This document shows positions 35,734-43,784 of a stretch of 64,000 nt of DNA, piece by piece. Within the stretch, counting starts at the first letter, position 1, and the number at the start of each line of letters is the position of its first letter. Below the pieces are notes generated by a model. It was given only the letters and a program-made list of their open reading frames with translations. It was not told the origin of the DNA and ran no database searches. Source of the stretch: Candidatus Gastranaerophilales bacterium (GTDB lineage Bacteria > Cyanobacteriota > Vampirovibrionia > Gastranaerophilales > Gastranaerophilaceae); contig CALUSL010000002.1 of NCBI GenBank assembly GCA_944323425.1, positions 62,001-126,000 on the forward strand. Direction: 5' to 3'. Made by a program: the position numbers and the translations under genes.

Positions 35734-36072
35734 CAGTCGGAGTCCTTATGCATGAACATTGAAATAAATACAAATATATATTATATTTCCACAATACAAT
35801 TATATAATTCTCAAATAAAAATATTACGATTTAAGCAGTAATTATTTTATTTTGTTACAAATCCAAACATTTTTTTACATGCCAGAATCCTTATTCAGCC
35901 TGATTCCCAGAGAATTTAAATAACAAAAAAAAGTTTTTTTGTTATTAACATGTTGTAATAATTTACAAATTGTCAATATTGCGAAGTTGCCAATACCGGA
36001 CATCACAGAGGCATAATACGTATCGTTTTCAAGTTTTGGCGTTGATATTTGTTTAATTTAGTTTTTTTTTGT
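35734..36072. other. Gap of about 370 bp with an AT-rich palindrome; no gene found
   Basis: Between the divergent coaD and GT2 genes no open frame longer than a few codons carries a start signal. The gap holds a perfect 26-nt palindrome core at 35919-35946 (13-bp arms AATAAC plus seven A, 2-nt loop) and, from about 35978, a less AT-rich stretch. I recognised no riboswitch or small-RNA family. The plus-strand promoter lies at its right end. Confidence 0.5.
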
Positions 36073-36078
36073 TATAAT
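36073..36078 (+). promoter_or_regulatory. -10 element of the processive GT2 gene
   Basis: TATAAT lies 41 bp before the preferred TTG start; TTGTTT (36049-36054, 18-bp spacer) is a weak -35. A leader of about 30 nt with AGGGG follows. Confidence 0.55.
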
Positions 36079-36113
36079 ATTTTTCAGAAATACCGATATG
36101 AGGGGTTTTGGGT

Positions 36114-37460
36114 TTGATAGAAAGAATTGTTTTACTATTATTTATCGTGTCTTTATGGGCATTCTTGTTTATTTTCCAAAATTTTATGTCAACATTCTGG
36201 GCAATAGTTTTTCTCTGTGCGTTCATGCTCTCCTACGTCGTTTATATGCAAATAGCCTTGAAACACAGAAAAAGACAGCTCAAAAAAAAGCCCGAAGAAC
36301 TCAATTACAACTACAAACCATTTGTTTCTATAATGATTCCAGCGCACAATGAACAGGATGTCATTGAAAAAACAGTCGAAACAGTTCTTAAGATGACATA
36401 CGAAAAATATGAAGTTATTGTCATTGACGACAGAAGTACTGATAATACAGCAGAAAAATTAAAAGAACTTGAACAAAAATATGAAAAAGTAAAAGCATAC
36501 ATAAGAGAAAAGGACGCATTCCCCGGAAAGTCAGCAGTGCTAAATGAAGCACTAAAAATAGCCAAAGGTGAAGCCATTCTCGTATTCGATGCAGATGCAA
36601 GAATGGACAAAGATTTTTTGACAAACCTTGTACCCCATCTTGAAAAAGACGATGTAGGCGCAGTACAGGCAAGAAAAATCATCATTAACCGTGACGAGAA
36701 TTTTCTGACAAAATGTCAGGATAACGAATATGCTCTGGATACACACTTGCAGGTAAGCAGAGATGCAGTAAAGGGAGCTGTTGAACTCAGAGGCAACGGC
36801 GAGCTTATTAAACGTGAAGCACTTGATGACATCAACGGATGGAATAATTATACAATCACAGATGATCTTGACATGTCGACAAGACTCCACATAAAAGGCT
36901 GGGATGTAAGATTCTGTCCAAACGTATGTGTTTATGAAGAAGGTGTCGTCAAATTTATACCGCTTATGAAACAAAGACGCCGCTGGATAGAAGGAAGTAT
37001 CAGAAGATATCTTGAACATTTCTGGGGTGTTTTATTTTCAAAAGACATGTCTTTACGTGTAAGCATTGATATGATAGCGTATATAACAGAATTTCTTCTT
37101 CCGTTCTGGATGATTTCAGAAATTTGTTTTCAGGCGTTTAAATTCGTAAAAGATTCACCAAATTGCATACTGTCTTCTCTTACCGTTGCAGTTGCTGTTT
37201 GTATATTTTTTATTATCGGGCTTATTTACAGTTCCAGAAAATACAACAAACTTTCAAGATGGGAATCGCTAAAACAATCTGTTCAAACAGGTATTTATCT
37301 TGTCGGAATTTGGTTCCCCGTTGTAGTTGTAATAGTATTCAAAATTATTTTCTGTAAGAAAACAATGGACTGGGGAAAAACTGTTCACGGCGTAACAAAA
37401 ATCAATTCTCAAGAAAACATCCCCATTACTGAAGAACAACAGACACCGGAAACAGTCTAA
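36114..37460 (+). CDS. Processive GT2 glycosyltransferase (cellulose/PNAG-synthase-like)
   Basis: Two N-terminal membrane helices precede a GT-A domain with VSIMIPAHNEQDVIEKT, VIVIDDRSTDNT, FDADARMDK (DxD) and ITDDLDMSTR (acid base). QRRRWIEGSIRRY (QxxRW) is the marker of processive synthases. Three or four helices follow. No c-di-GMP-binding PilZ domain is present. Starts without ATG: TTG at 36114 has AGGGG 8 nt upstream, whereas TTG at 36108 is too close to it. The product could be a surface beta-glucan or amino-sugar polymer; the sugar is not readable. Confidence 0.85.
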   Translation: MIERIVLLLFIVSLWAFLFIFQNFMSTFWAIVFLCAFMLSYVVYMQIALKHRKRQLKKKPEELNYNYKPFVSIMIPAHNEQDVIEKTVETVLKMTYEKYEVIVIDDRSTDNTAEKLKELEQKYEKVKAYIREKDAFPGKSAVLNEALKIAKGEAILVFDADARMDKDFLTNLVPHLEKDDVGAVQARKIIINRDENFLTKCQDNEYALDTHLQVSRDAVKGAVELRGNGELIKREALDDINGWNNYTITDDLDMSTRLHIKGWDVRFCPNVCVYEEGVVKFIPLMKQRRRWIEGSIRRYLEHFWGVLFSKDMSLRVSIDMIAYITEFLLPFWMISEICFQAFKFVKDSPNCILSSLTVAVAVCIFFIIGLIYSSRKYNKLSRWESLKQSVQTGIYLVGIWFPVVVVIVFKIIFCKKTMDWGKTVHGVTKINSQENIPITEEQQTPETV

Positions 37461-38822
37461 ATGAAAATCAATGATGAACTAGAACTAACCGTTGAAAAAC
37501 TTGTTTATGAAGGTTCTGCCCTTGCAAAATACGATGGCATGCCTGTTTTTATTGACGGCGGCTGCCCTGGAGATTTATTAAAAGCAGAAGTTGTAAAATT
37601 AAATAAAAATTATGCGAAAGCAAAAATTAAAGAGATTTTAGCCCCATCTCCACACCGTATAAAACCATTCTGCCCTATTCACAATGTATGCGGCGGGTGC
37701 GGCTGGCAATATATAGCATACGATTATCAACTGGAACAAAAAAGAAATATCGTTGAAGAAACGATAAAAAAAATTACAGGTGAACATATTGAAGTAAAAC
37801 CGGTAATACCCAGCCCTGAAACACGTGAATTTCGCTGTAAGCTACAATACCCCTGCACGCAAACAAAAGTCTCGAAACGAATAATTGCAGGTTATTATAA
37901 AAAGGGTACACATGAAATCGTAAATGTAAAATACTGCCCTATCCAACCGAAAATTATAGGGAAAATTCTGGAATTTATAAGAACAAAAGCAGCTGAATTA
38001 TCCATTACCGCATACAACGAAAAAAAACATAAAGGAGAACTGAGGCACATAATTTTTAGATTCAGCAAGTCAGAAAATAGTTGTCTGATTATTTTTGTTG
38101 TAAATACTCAACAACTCTCTGACAAATTAAAAAAATTATCGAAAGCCGTTATGGAAGAATTTGCACATGTAACGGGCTGCTGCATAAACTACAACACTGA
38201 AAAAACAAACCTGATAATGACAAATGACACAAGGAAAATTCAAGGTGAAAACTTCTATTATGAAAAAATAGGAGATGTAAAATACAGAATCAGTGCAAAC
38301 AGTTTTTTTCAAGTAAATATAGGCTCTGCAGAAAATATTTTTAATACTGTAAAAAATATTATAAAAGAAAATTACAAAACACCTAAAATTCTCGATGCAT
38401 ACTCGGGAGTTTCCAGCTTCGGATTATGGCTGAAAGATATTGCATCAGAAATTACCTGTGTAGAAGAAGCACCATCTTCGTCAAAAGATGCTATAGAAAA
38501 TGTTAAAATTAATAATGCACAAAATTTTACTATTTTAAACGGCGACGCAAAACAAATTTTCCAAAACCTTATTGATAACGGAAAAAAATTTGATATTACA
38601 GTCTTAGACCCGCCGCGAAAAGGTTGCGAACAAGAATCTCTGGATATAGCAGTAAAGTTGACAGACAAAGCTATTATATATGTGAGCTGCAATCCGTCTA
38701 CGCTTGCCAGAGACATTAAATACTTGCATGAAAACGGATTTAAAACTAAATACATTCAACCCGTAGACATGTTCTGCCACTCTTATCATATAGAATCAAT
38801 TGCCTGGCTAGAAAAAGCATAA
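37461..38822 (+). CDS. 23S rRNA (uracil-5)-methyltransferase of the RlmD/TrmA family
   Basis: The 453-residue protein has an N-terminal TRAM domain (about 1-60). A four-Cys iron-sulfur site follows (Cys71, Cys77, Cys80, Cys159; CPIHNVCGGCGWQ). The Rossmann methyltransferase domain has LDAYSGVSSFGLWL. DPPRKGCEQES and IIYVSCNPSTLARDI carry the catalytic cysteine. RlmD, RlmC and TrmA cannot be told apart by eye, so the exact uracil is uncertain. Its ATG follows the GT2 stop with no gap (TAAATG), so it is co-transcribed with it. Confidence 0.88.
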   Translation: MKINDELELTVEKLVYEGSALAKYDGMPVFIDGGCPGDLLKAEVVKLNKNYAKAKIKEILAPSPHRIKPFCPIHNVCGGCGWQYIAYDYQLEQKRNIVEETIKKITGEHIEVKPVIPSPETREFRCKLQYPCTQTKVSKRIIAGYYKKGTHEIVNVKYCPIQPKIIGKILEFIRTKAAELSITAYNEKKHKGELRHIIFRFSKSENSCLIIFVVNTQQLSDKLKKLSKAVMEEFAHVTGCCINYNTEKTNLIMTNDTRKIQGENFYYEKIGDVKYRISANSFFQVNIGSAENIFNTVKNIIKENYKTPKILDAYSGVSSFGLWLKDIASEITCVEEAPSSSKDAIENVKINNAQNFTILNGDAKQIFQNLIDNGKKFDITVLDPPRKGCEQESLDIAVKLTDKAIIYVSCNPSTLARDIKYLHENGFKTKYIQPVDMFCHSYHIESIAWLEKA

Positions 38823-38853
38823 AGAAAACCGGAACCCCGGTCAGAGTTCCGGC
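38823..38853 (-). terminator. Rho-independent terminator of the sigma-factor gene
   Basis: On the minus strand CCGGAAC and GTTCCGG form a perfect 7-bp stem with a 10-nt loop, followed by TTTTCTTTA. It lies between the convergent methyltransferase and sigma-factor genes. Confidence 0.7.
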
Positions 38854-38898
38854 AATAGCGTCACTAAGGAGTTTATGACTTCGACCGGTGTAAAAACC

Positions 38899-39852
38899 TC
38901 AATTCAAATATTCTTTCAGGTGATGCACCTGATGTTTTTCTTTCAGTTTTCTCAATGCGATATTTTCAATTTGTCTTATCCGCTCTTTTGAAAATCCCAT
39001 TTTGTTACCGATTTCTTCCAGTGTCTTTTTGTTCTCGCCATTAAGACCGAATCGTCCTATCAATATATTTTTTTCTCTTTCATTTAATATATCGAGCATA
39101 GACATAACATCGCGATACATAAAATCAGACTGTATAGCAGAATCCGGAGCTTTATAACTGTCGTCAGCAACATAATCCTCAAGAACAAGATCCTCTGCTA
39201 TCGGAGTATCAAGACTCACCGGATCTTTAAAAATTGCATTCTTTATATTAAACAACTTTTTTGGACTCAATTTAAGACGCTCGCCCATTTCCTCATCAGT
39301 CGGCTCTCTGCCAAGTTCTGCAGTCATATCAATAACGGTTTTTTTGTACAATCTTATTTTATCTGCCATATGAACAGGTATCCTGATTGTTCTGGAGTGA
39401 TTAGATATTGCCCGCACAATCGACTGTTTTATCCACCATGTGGCATATGTACTGAACTTAAAGCCGCGTTTGTAATCAAACTTCTCCGCTGCCTTAATAA
39501 GTCCCATGGAGCCTTCCTGAACCAAATCCATAAACAATACCCCCTGCCCGATATATTTTTTTGCAATACTAACAACCAGACGGAGATTTGCCTGTATAAG
39601 CTTTTTCTTTGCAATATCTGCTTCCCTTGTACCGCCTTCTCTTATCTTTTGCCCGAGCAGCCTTTCATCTTCTGCTTTTAAAAGTTTTATGCGACCTATG
39701 TCCTTTAAATAATTTTGAAGTACATCATTTTTTTTCACTATAGTACTAAAGGTGGCTTCTTCAGATTCATCCTGTTCTAGAATAAATTCCCTCTCAAATT
39801 TATCCTCCAAATCCAACTCTTCCACTGTATATTCATTAGCAATTCCTCTCAT
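38899..39852 (-). CDS. RNA polymerase sigma-70 family factor (primary or group 2)
   Basis: The 317-residue protein has region 1.2 ([19 protein letters not shown]) and region 2 ([54 protein letters not shown]). Region 3 (RTIRIPVHM) follows. Region 4 has a helix-turn-helix ([28 protein letters not shown]). The short acidic N-terminus lacks the long region 1.1 of RpoD, which fits cyanobacterial group 2 sigma factors. It could still be the housekeeping factor here. GAGGAAT precedes the ATG. Confidence 0.88.
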   Translation of the reverse strand: MRGIANEYTVEELDLEDKFEREFILEQDESEEATFSTIVKKNDVLQNYLKDIGRIKLLKAEDERLLGQKIREGGTREADIAKKKLIQANLRLVVSIAKKYIGQGVLFMDLVQEGSMGLIKAAEKFDYKRGFKFSTYATWWIKQSIVRAISNHSRTIRIPVHMADKIRLYKKTVIDMTAELGREPTDEEMGERLKLSPKKLFNIKNAIFKDPVSLDTPIAEDLVLEDYVADDSYKAPDSAIQSDFMYRDVMSMLDILNEREKNILIGRFGLNGENKKTLEEIGNKMGFSKERIRQIENIALRKLKEKHQVHHLKEYLN

Positions 39853-40000
39853 TGTTAAAATTCCTCATCCTCATTAATTGCTAAAATACCAATCTTTTTA
39901 TTTAGTGACGCAGGTCATTCAAAAAAGTTTCCGTTATGTTACATTTGCTTTATTTTTTTATGGAAATATATTATTATTAGAGGGAAAAGCGGAGGTTTCG

Positions 40001-40660
40001 ATGTTTAACAAAGAAAAAATTCTTGAAATTCTAAATCAGGAAGACACATATATTGACAATTTTATACTCGAAGCCTTTATTAAAAATTGGAAAATAGATC
40101 CGATTTATGAAGATGCCCAGGGTGTTGAGTATTTTGATGAAATGGCAATCGAAAAAATCAGAAACGGTTTAAAACAAAAAAATCCGCCTAAAATCAATGT
40201 CATTGATAAAAATACAATAAAACCCGTGGACATCTCTGTTGAAGCACCTATGGATGATTATGAGCCACAAACCGAAATTGAATCAACTCCGGTTTGCCAT
40301 CCGCAAGTTCCGCAAGAAATTGTAAAAGAAGAACATGTTGAATTACCGATTGAGGTTAAAAAGCGTGTTGATAACGAATTGCAAAATGTTACAATTGATA
40401 TCTCTAACCAGACTCTTGCAATTCTCGCTGAATCTATCGCAAAAAAAATTACATCGGATGTTGCTGATTTCATAAAGAAAACAGATTTTACAGACGGTGC
40501 TGTACAACTTGGCGAATACAAAAAAGACAATCAGATTCTTGCACAAAAAATTGATGAACTAATGACTGATAACAAAATTCTTGTTCAGAGAATAGAAGAA
40601 CTGGAAAAAGAAAATCAGGCATTTAACAAAATTTTCGGCAACATATACTTAAAAAGCTGA
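40001..40660 (+). CDS. Protein of unknown function with N-terminal HTH-like region and C-terminal coiled coil
   Basis: From the ATG at 40001 (GCGGAGG 7 nt upstream) the protein has 219 residues; the frame is open back to 39878 without a ribosome-binding site. Residues 1-60 (EKILEILNQEDTYIDNFILEAFIKNWKIDPIYEDAQGVEYFDE) look like a MerR-type winged helix, with the final part like a specificity wing. A Pro/Glu-rich linker follows, then helices and a leucine-zipper-like coiled coil (about 170-210). The function is unknown; a DNA-binding role is inferred only. Confidence 0.6.
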   Translation: MFNKEKILEILNQEDTYIDNFILEAFIKNWKIDPIYEDAQGVEYFDEMAIEKIRNGLKQKNPPKINVIDKNTIKPVDISVEAPMDDYEPQTEIESTPVCHPQVPQEIVKEEHVELPIEVKKRVDNELQNVTIDISNQTLAILAESIAKKITSDVADFIKKTDFTDGAVQLGEYKKDNQILAQKIDELMTDNKILVQRIEELEKENQAFNKIFGNIYLKS

Positions 40661-40670
40661 TATTCAAATT

Positions 40671-41888
40671 ATGCAGCCTCAAAATTTAAAAGAAAAAATA
40701 GAAAAATTACTATCTCCTGAAGCAAAAAAGATTATTTACGAATGCTCAAAAATCGCAAGAATAAAAGACTTCAGAATTTTTCTTGTGGGCGGAGTTGTTA
40801 GAGATTTATTGTTAGAAAGAAATATTCTCGATATAGATATAACCGTACATGGCGACGCAATTGAATTCTGCAAATTGTTGCAGGAAGAAACAGACTGCCG
40901 TATTATTCAGACTCAAAATGATTTAAAAACAGCAAAAGTAAAATTTGCAAATAATATAGAAATAGATTTTGCATCTACCCGTAAGGAAGAATATCCTAAA
41001 AAAGGTCACTTACCGGTTGTAACCCAAACAGGTTGTATGCTTTCACACGATGTTAAAAGAAGAGATTTTACAATAAATTCAATTGCTGTTGCTTTAAATC
41101 CGGACAGCTTTGGTCTCATAATAGATTACACCGGAGGTCTTGAGGATTTAAAAAACAAAACCCTCAGAATTTTGCATGAAAAAAGTTTTATTGACGATCC
41201 GTCTCGAATAATAAGAGGTCTGAAATTTAGTACAAGGCTTGGATTTGAACTTGATGAAAAGACAAAACAACTGCAGGAAAATTTTTTAAAAAATCCAAAC
41301 AGGGATATTAGCTGGTTCAGGATAAAATCAGAATTGCAGCAGACTTTTTCCCTCAACTCTCCTGATGTTTTAGACAAGTGTATTGAACAAAAAATATACA
41401 AAATATTCTCCGATACAACCAACTGCATTAACGGGCAGGAAGTCTTTAACATTATACAGAAACACCATTCAGAAATAAAAAATTTATGGCTGATATATCT
41501 AGGAGTATTGCTAACAAACAAAGAAACAATTGAATTTTTCAATTTTGAAAAAAATGAAAAAAGAATACTTTTCGATGCTCTTAATATGGTAGAGCAAGGC
41601 AGCAATAGCAATGATTTTTTTGAGATATATAAATTCTTTGAAGGAAAATCTATAGAATCCATCCTTATTTTTTATCTGGTCTCAAAAAATAAAAATGCAA
41701 TTCTGTTTCTCGACAAATTAAGAAAATATCATGTCGAAACAACAGGAGATGATCTCATAAGCATGGGGTTTCTTCCGGGAGCTCAATATGGAGAAATATT
41801 TGACTCTATTCTGAAAGAACGCTTCGCAGGAAATATACACAATAAACGAGAAGAAACAGATTTTATCAAAACTTTAAAAAATAGTTGA
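40671..41888 (+). CDS. cca: CCA tRNA nucleotidyltransferase / poly(A) polymerase family
   Basis: This class II nucleotidyltransferase has FLVGGVVRDLLLERNILDIDITV (the DxD metal site), DFASTRKEEYPKKG, LSHDVKRRDFTINSIAV and DDPSRIIRGLKFSTRLGF. The neck domain supplies nucleotide recognition. The 405-residue length fits CCA-adding enzymes, though polyadenylation cannot be excluded by eye. It sits just upstream of tRNA-Gly. tRNA-Glu in this window lacks an encoded CCA, so such an enzyme is needed. Confidence 0.85.
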   Translation: MQPQNLKEKIEKLLSPEAKKIIYECSKIARIKDFRIFLVGGVVRDLLLERNILDIDITVHGDAIEFCKLLQEETDCRIIQTQNDLKTAKVKFANNIEIDFASTRKEEYPKKGHLPVVTQTGCMLSHDVKRRDFTINSIAVALNPDSFGLIIDYTGGLEDLKNKTLRILHEKSFIDDPSRIIRGLKFSTRLGFELDEKTKQLQENFLKNPNRDISWFRIKSELQQTFSLNSPDVLDKCIEQKIYKIFSDTTNCINGQEVFNIIQKHHSEIKNLWLIYLGVLLTNKETIEFFNFEKNEKRILFDALNMVEQGSNSNDFFEIYKFFEGKSIESILIFYLVSKNKNAILFLDKLRKYHVETTGDDLISMGFLPGAQYGEIFDSILKERFAGNIHNKREETDFIKTLKNS

Positions 41889-41912
41889 AAAATATATTTT
41901 GGCATGTATAAT
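41885..41912 (+). promoter_or_regulatory. Sigma-70 promoter of tRNA-Gly
   Basis: TTGAAA (41885-41890), a 16-bp spacer and TATAAT (41907-41912) form a near-consensus promoter 17 bp before the tRNA. It overlaps the end of the cca gene. Confidence 0.7.
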
Positions 41913-41929
41913 AGACTTACGCGACAATT

Positions 41930-42004
41930 GCGGAAGTAGTTCAGTGGTAGAACACTTCCTTGCCAAGGAAGGGGTCGCGGGTTCGAGTCCCGTCTTCCGC
42001 TCCA
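41930..42004 (+). tRNA. tRNA-Gly (GCC)
   Basis: A standard cloverleaf: acceptor GCGGAAG/CTTCCGC, D-arm with TTCAGTGGTAGAA, and anticodon arm CTTCC-TTGCCAA-GGAAG with anticodon GCC. The T-arm CGGG-TTCGAGT-CCCG follows, then discriminator T and an encoded CCA (42002-42004). A UUCG-loop terminator follows 10 bp later. Confidence 0.95.
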
Positions 42005-42013
42005 TTTAAAAAA

Positions 42014-42034
42014 GACTCTTCGGAGTCTTTTTTT
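42014..42034 (+). terminator. Terminator of tRNA-Gly, first copy
   Basis: GACTC-TTCG-GAGTC forms a stable stem with a UUCG tetraloop, followed by seven T (42028-42034). Confidence 0.9.
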
Positions 42035-42137
42035 GTTGCTTATTTTCCTCTTTATTTAGCGGGACTCGAACCTCCGACTATTATGCAGACAAGCTGCGAG
42101 CTGGAGCAAGCTCCCGCTGTTCCGCTCCATTTAAAAA

Positions 42138-42158
42138 GACTCTTCGGAGTCTTTTTTT
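42138..42158 (+). terminator. Terminator, second copy within the tandem repeat
   Basis: The same GACTC-TTCG-GAGTC stem and T-run, duplicated as part of the second 125-bp unit, ends any leftover readthrough. Confidence 0.85.
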
Positions 42159-42296
42159 GTTGCTTATTTTCCTCTTTATTTAACGGGACTCGAACCTCCG
42201 ACTATTATGCAGACAAGCTGCGAGCTGGAGCAAGCTCCCGCTGTTTTCTCCATTTGTATATTCCAGATAAATCTTTTACACCAGAAAAAAAAGTAC

Positions 42297-42302
42297 TATA
42301 AT
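42297..42302 (+). promoter_or_regulatory. -10 element of the gene at 42334
   Basis: TATAAT lies 31 bp before the ATG, past the tandem repeat; the following leader contains CGGAG. Confidence 0.5.
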
Positions 42303-42333
42303 ATTTTTGTAGTAAAAAACGGAGTATGAAAAA

Positions 42334-42528
42334 ATGATTAGATTGATAGCTATTATAATTATTGCAGCGATTGGATGGTTTGCATACACAAACTGGGGCA
42401 GTGTAACAAAAAATGTGGATATGGAAAAATCAGAAAACGCAATAAAACAGGAAAAGACTATTCAAAAAGTTATAAACACTAGAAACAATGATGCAGCTGC
42501 AACAAACGAAGTTACACAAAGATTCTAA
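42334..42528 (+). CDS. Small membrane-anchored protein of unknown function
   Basis: This 64-residue protein has an N-terminal helix (LIAIIIIAAIGWFAY) followed by a polar tail. CGGAG is 9 nt before the ATG. Its last 41 bp overlap the next frame (hydrolase), so the two may be coupled. No further features are recognised. Confidence 0.5.
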   Translation: MIRLIAIIIIAAIGWFAYTNWGSVTKNVDMEKSENAIKQEKTIQKVINTRNNDAAATNEVTQRF

Positions 42529-43246
42529 AATATTAGAAACAATTGATAATATCAGAATATCTCTAAATCATTTCAAATCAGGCTACGATAATGTAGTCAT
42601 AGTTTGTCATGGCTGGTTTATGACAAAAGACTCAAAAGCCTTTTCTATGCTTTCAGAAGAATTAGCAAAATATTTTGATGTTATCGCATTTGATTTCAGA
42701 GGTCACGGAAAAAGCAGCGGATGGTACACATTCACCGCAAAAGAAGAAAATGATTTAAATGCAGTAATCGATTATGCAAAAACGATAGGCTATAAAAATA
42801 TACACCTGTTGGGTTTTTCGTTAGGTGGAGCACAGGTTTTGAACTTTGCGTCACACAACAATATTTCATCAGTTATAGCAGTTAGCCCGCCGGCTGATTT
42901 TTACAGAATTGAAAACCATGTATGGAAGCCAGAAGCCTGGATTCCGACGCTGTTCAAAAAATTTGAACTCAAAAGATGGTGCTCTATTCGCCCCGGTTCG
43001 ATTTTTCTCAAAAAAACCGCTCCCGTAAATATTGTGCAAAATATAAATTGCCCGACACTATTTATGCTTGGAGCAAAAGATCCCATAGTATACCCGTGGC
43101 ATACAAAAAATCTTTACAAAAAAGCAGTATGCCCAAAAAAAATAGAAATTTTTGAGAGGGGTAAACATGCCGAAGATTTATACCTTGAAGATAAGCACAG
43201 ATTCATAAAAACATGCGTCGAATGGATTAAGGAGAACAGTATATGA
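42488..43246 (+). CDS. Alpha/beta hydrolase
   Basis: IVCHGWFMTKDSKAF gives the oxyanion-hole HG, FDFRGHGKSSGW the loop, GFSLGGAQVL the nucleophile serine elbow (G-x-S-x-G), and DPIVYPWHT plus FERGKHAEDL complete the triad. The 252 residues cover the fold with a lid of moderate length. The start is uncertain: no ribosome-binding site is clear before ATG 42488 or 42491, and it overlaps the previous gene. The substrate is unknown. The next gene starts inside its last codons (ATGA). Confidence 0.8.
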   Translation: MMQLQQTKLHKDSKILETIDNIRISLNHFKSGYDNVVIVCHGWFMTKDSKAFSMLSEELAKYFDVIAFDFRGHGKSSGWYTFTAKEENDLNAVIDYAKTIGYKNIHLLGFSLGGAQVLNFASHNNISSVIAVSPPADFYRIENHVWKPEAWIPTLFKKFELKRWCSIRPGSIFLKKTAPVNIVQNINCPTLFMLGAKDPIVYPWHTKNLYKKAVCPKKIEIFERGKHAEDLYLEDKHRFIKTCVEWIKENSI

Positions 43247-43692
43247 TTACAGATAAACTACAAAATGCAAAATTTTATTATTCACTGGGAGAAAGATTTA
43301 AAACAGCATTTGAGTATTTGGAAAATACTAATCTTGTTTCACTAAAAAACGGAAAATACGAAATTGACGGAGATAATATTTTTGTATCAGTTCAGGATTA
43401 TGAAACAAAACCCATTGAACAGGGCAGATGGGAAGCACATAAAAAATACGCTGACATACAATTTTTAATAAAAGGTGCTGAGCAGCTCGGATACACAGAT
43501 ATTTCAAACCTACAGCCGGAAACAGGGTATGATGAAGAAAAGGACATATTATTTTTAAAAGGAAATGGTCAATTCACAAAAGCATCAGAAGGAGACTTTC
43601 TTATATTTTTCCCCCAAGATGCTCATATGCCCTGTATTAGTCAGGAAAAACCTGTATATGTAAAAAAAGCTGTTGTAAAAATAAAGTTATAG
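43243..43692 (+). CDS. YhcH/YjgK/YiaL family protein (cupin-like, sugar metabolism)
   Basis: The 149-residue protein has GRWEAHKKYADIQFLIKGAEQLGY and DFLIFFPQDAHMPCIS, with conserved metal-binding His and Glu of this beta-barrel family. EKPVYVKKAVVKIKL ends it. Family members act on sialic acid or related sugars (NanQ); the specific sugar here is not known. It is coupled to the hydrolase by a 4-bp overlap. Confidence 0.85.
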   Translation: MITDKLQNAKFYYSLGERFKTAFEYLENTNLVSLKNGKYEIDGDNIFVSVQDYETKPIEQGRWEAHKKYADIQFLIKGAEQLGYTDISNLQPETGYDEEKDILFLKGNGQFTKASEGDFLIFFPQDAHMPCISQEKPVYVKKAVVKIKL

Positions 43693-43784
43693 TTATGAAC
43701 ATGTAAATACCGTAAACTATTGAACAACCCTGTTGTTTATGCGAATATAGCAGGTAAGGAATTAAATGAATAAAGGAAGAAGTT

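Larger units (their letters stand above)
41995..42255 (+). repeat. 125-bp tandem repeat beginning in the 3' end of tRNA-Gly, with an antisense T-arm copy in each unit
   Basis: The first unit begins at TTCCGC (41995), inside the tRNA acceptor arm, and the second at 42120. Each holds a terminator, an AT spacer, and AGCGGGACTCGAACC, the complement of a tRNA T-arm. A GC-rich segment GAGCTGGAGCAAGCTCCCGCT follows. CTCCATTT (CCA end plus ATTT) recurs at 42000, 42125 and 42248. The units differ at only a few positions, for example one A and one G to A. No gene is found in 42005-42333 apart from the promoter at 42297. Confidence 0.85.

Noticed and set aside
35734-36107. Riboswitch or 6S-like RNA in the coaD-GT2 gap
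   Set aside because: I could not trace a conserved core of any family I know; only an AT palindrome and a weak GC-richer block are visible.
42060-42120. tRNA pseudogene on the minus strand of the repeat unit
   Set aside because: AGCGGGA pairs with TCCCGCT and a T-arm-like GGTTCGAGTCC is present, but the T-stem partner is used up by the acceptor pairing and the D-arm does not fold, so no cloverleaf exists. I describe it only as an antisense T-arm copy.
41960-42301. Open frame of 113 codons across tRNA-Gly and the tandem repeat
   Set aside because: It begins inside the tRNA and reads through both terminators and repeat units; its repeated peptides mirror the DNA repeat. No ribosome-binding site is present.
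41930-43692. Prophage or integrative element after tRNA-Gly
   Set aside because: Only repeats of the tRNA end are present; there is no integrase, excisionase or phage gene, and the following genes look ordinary.
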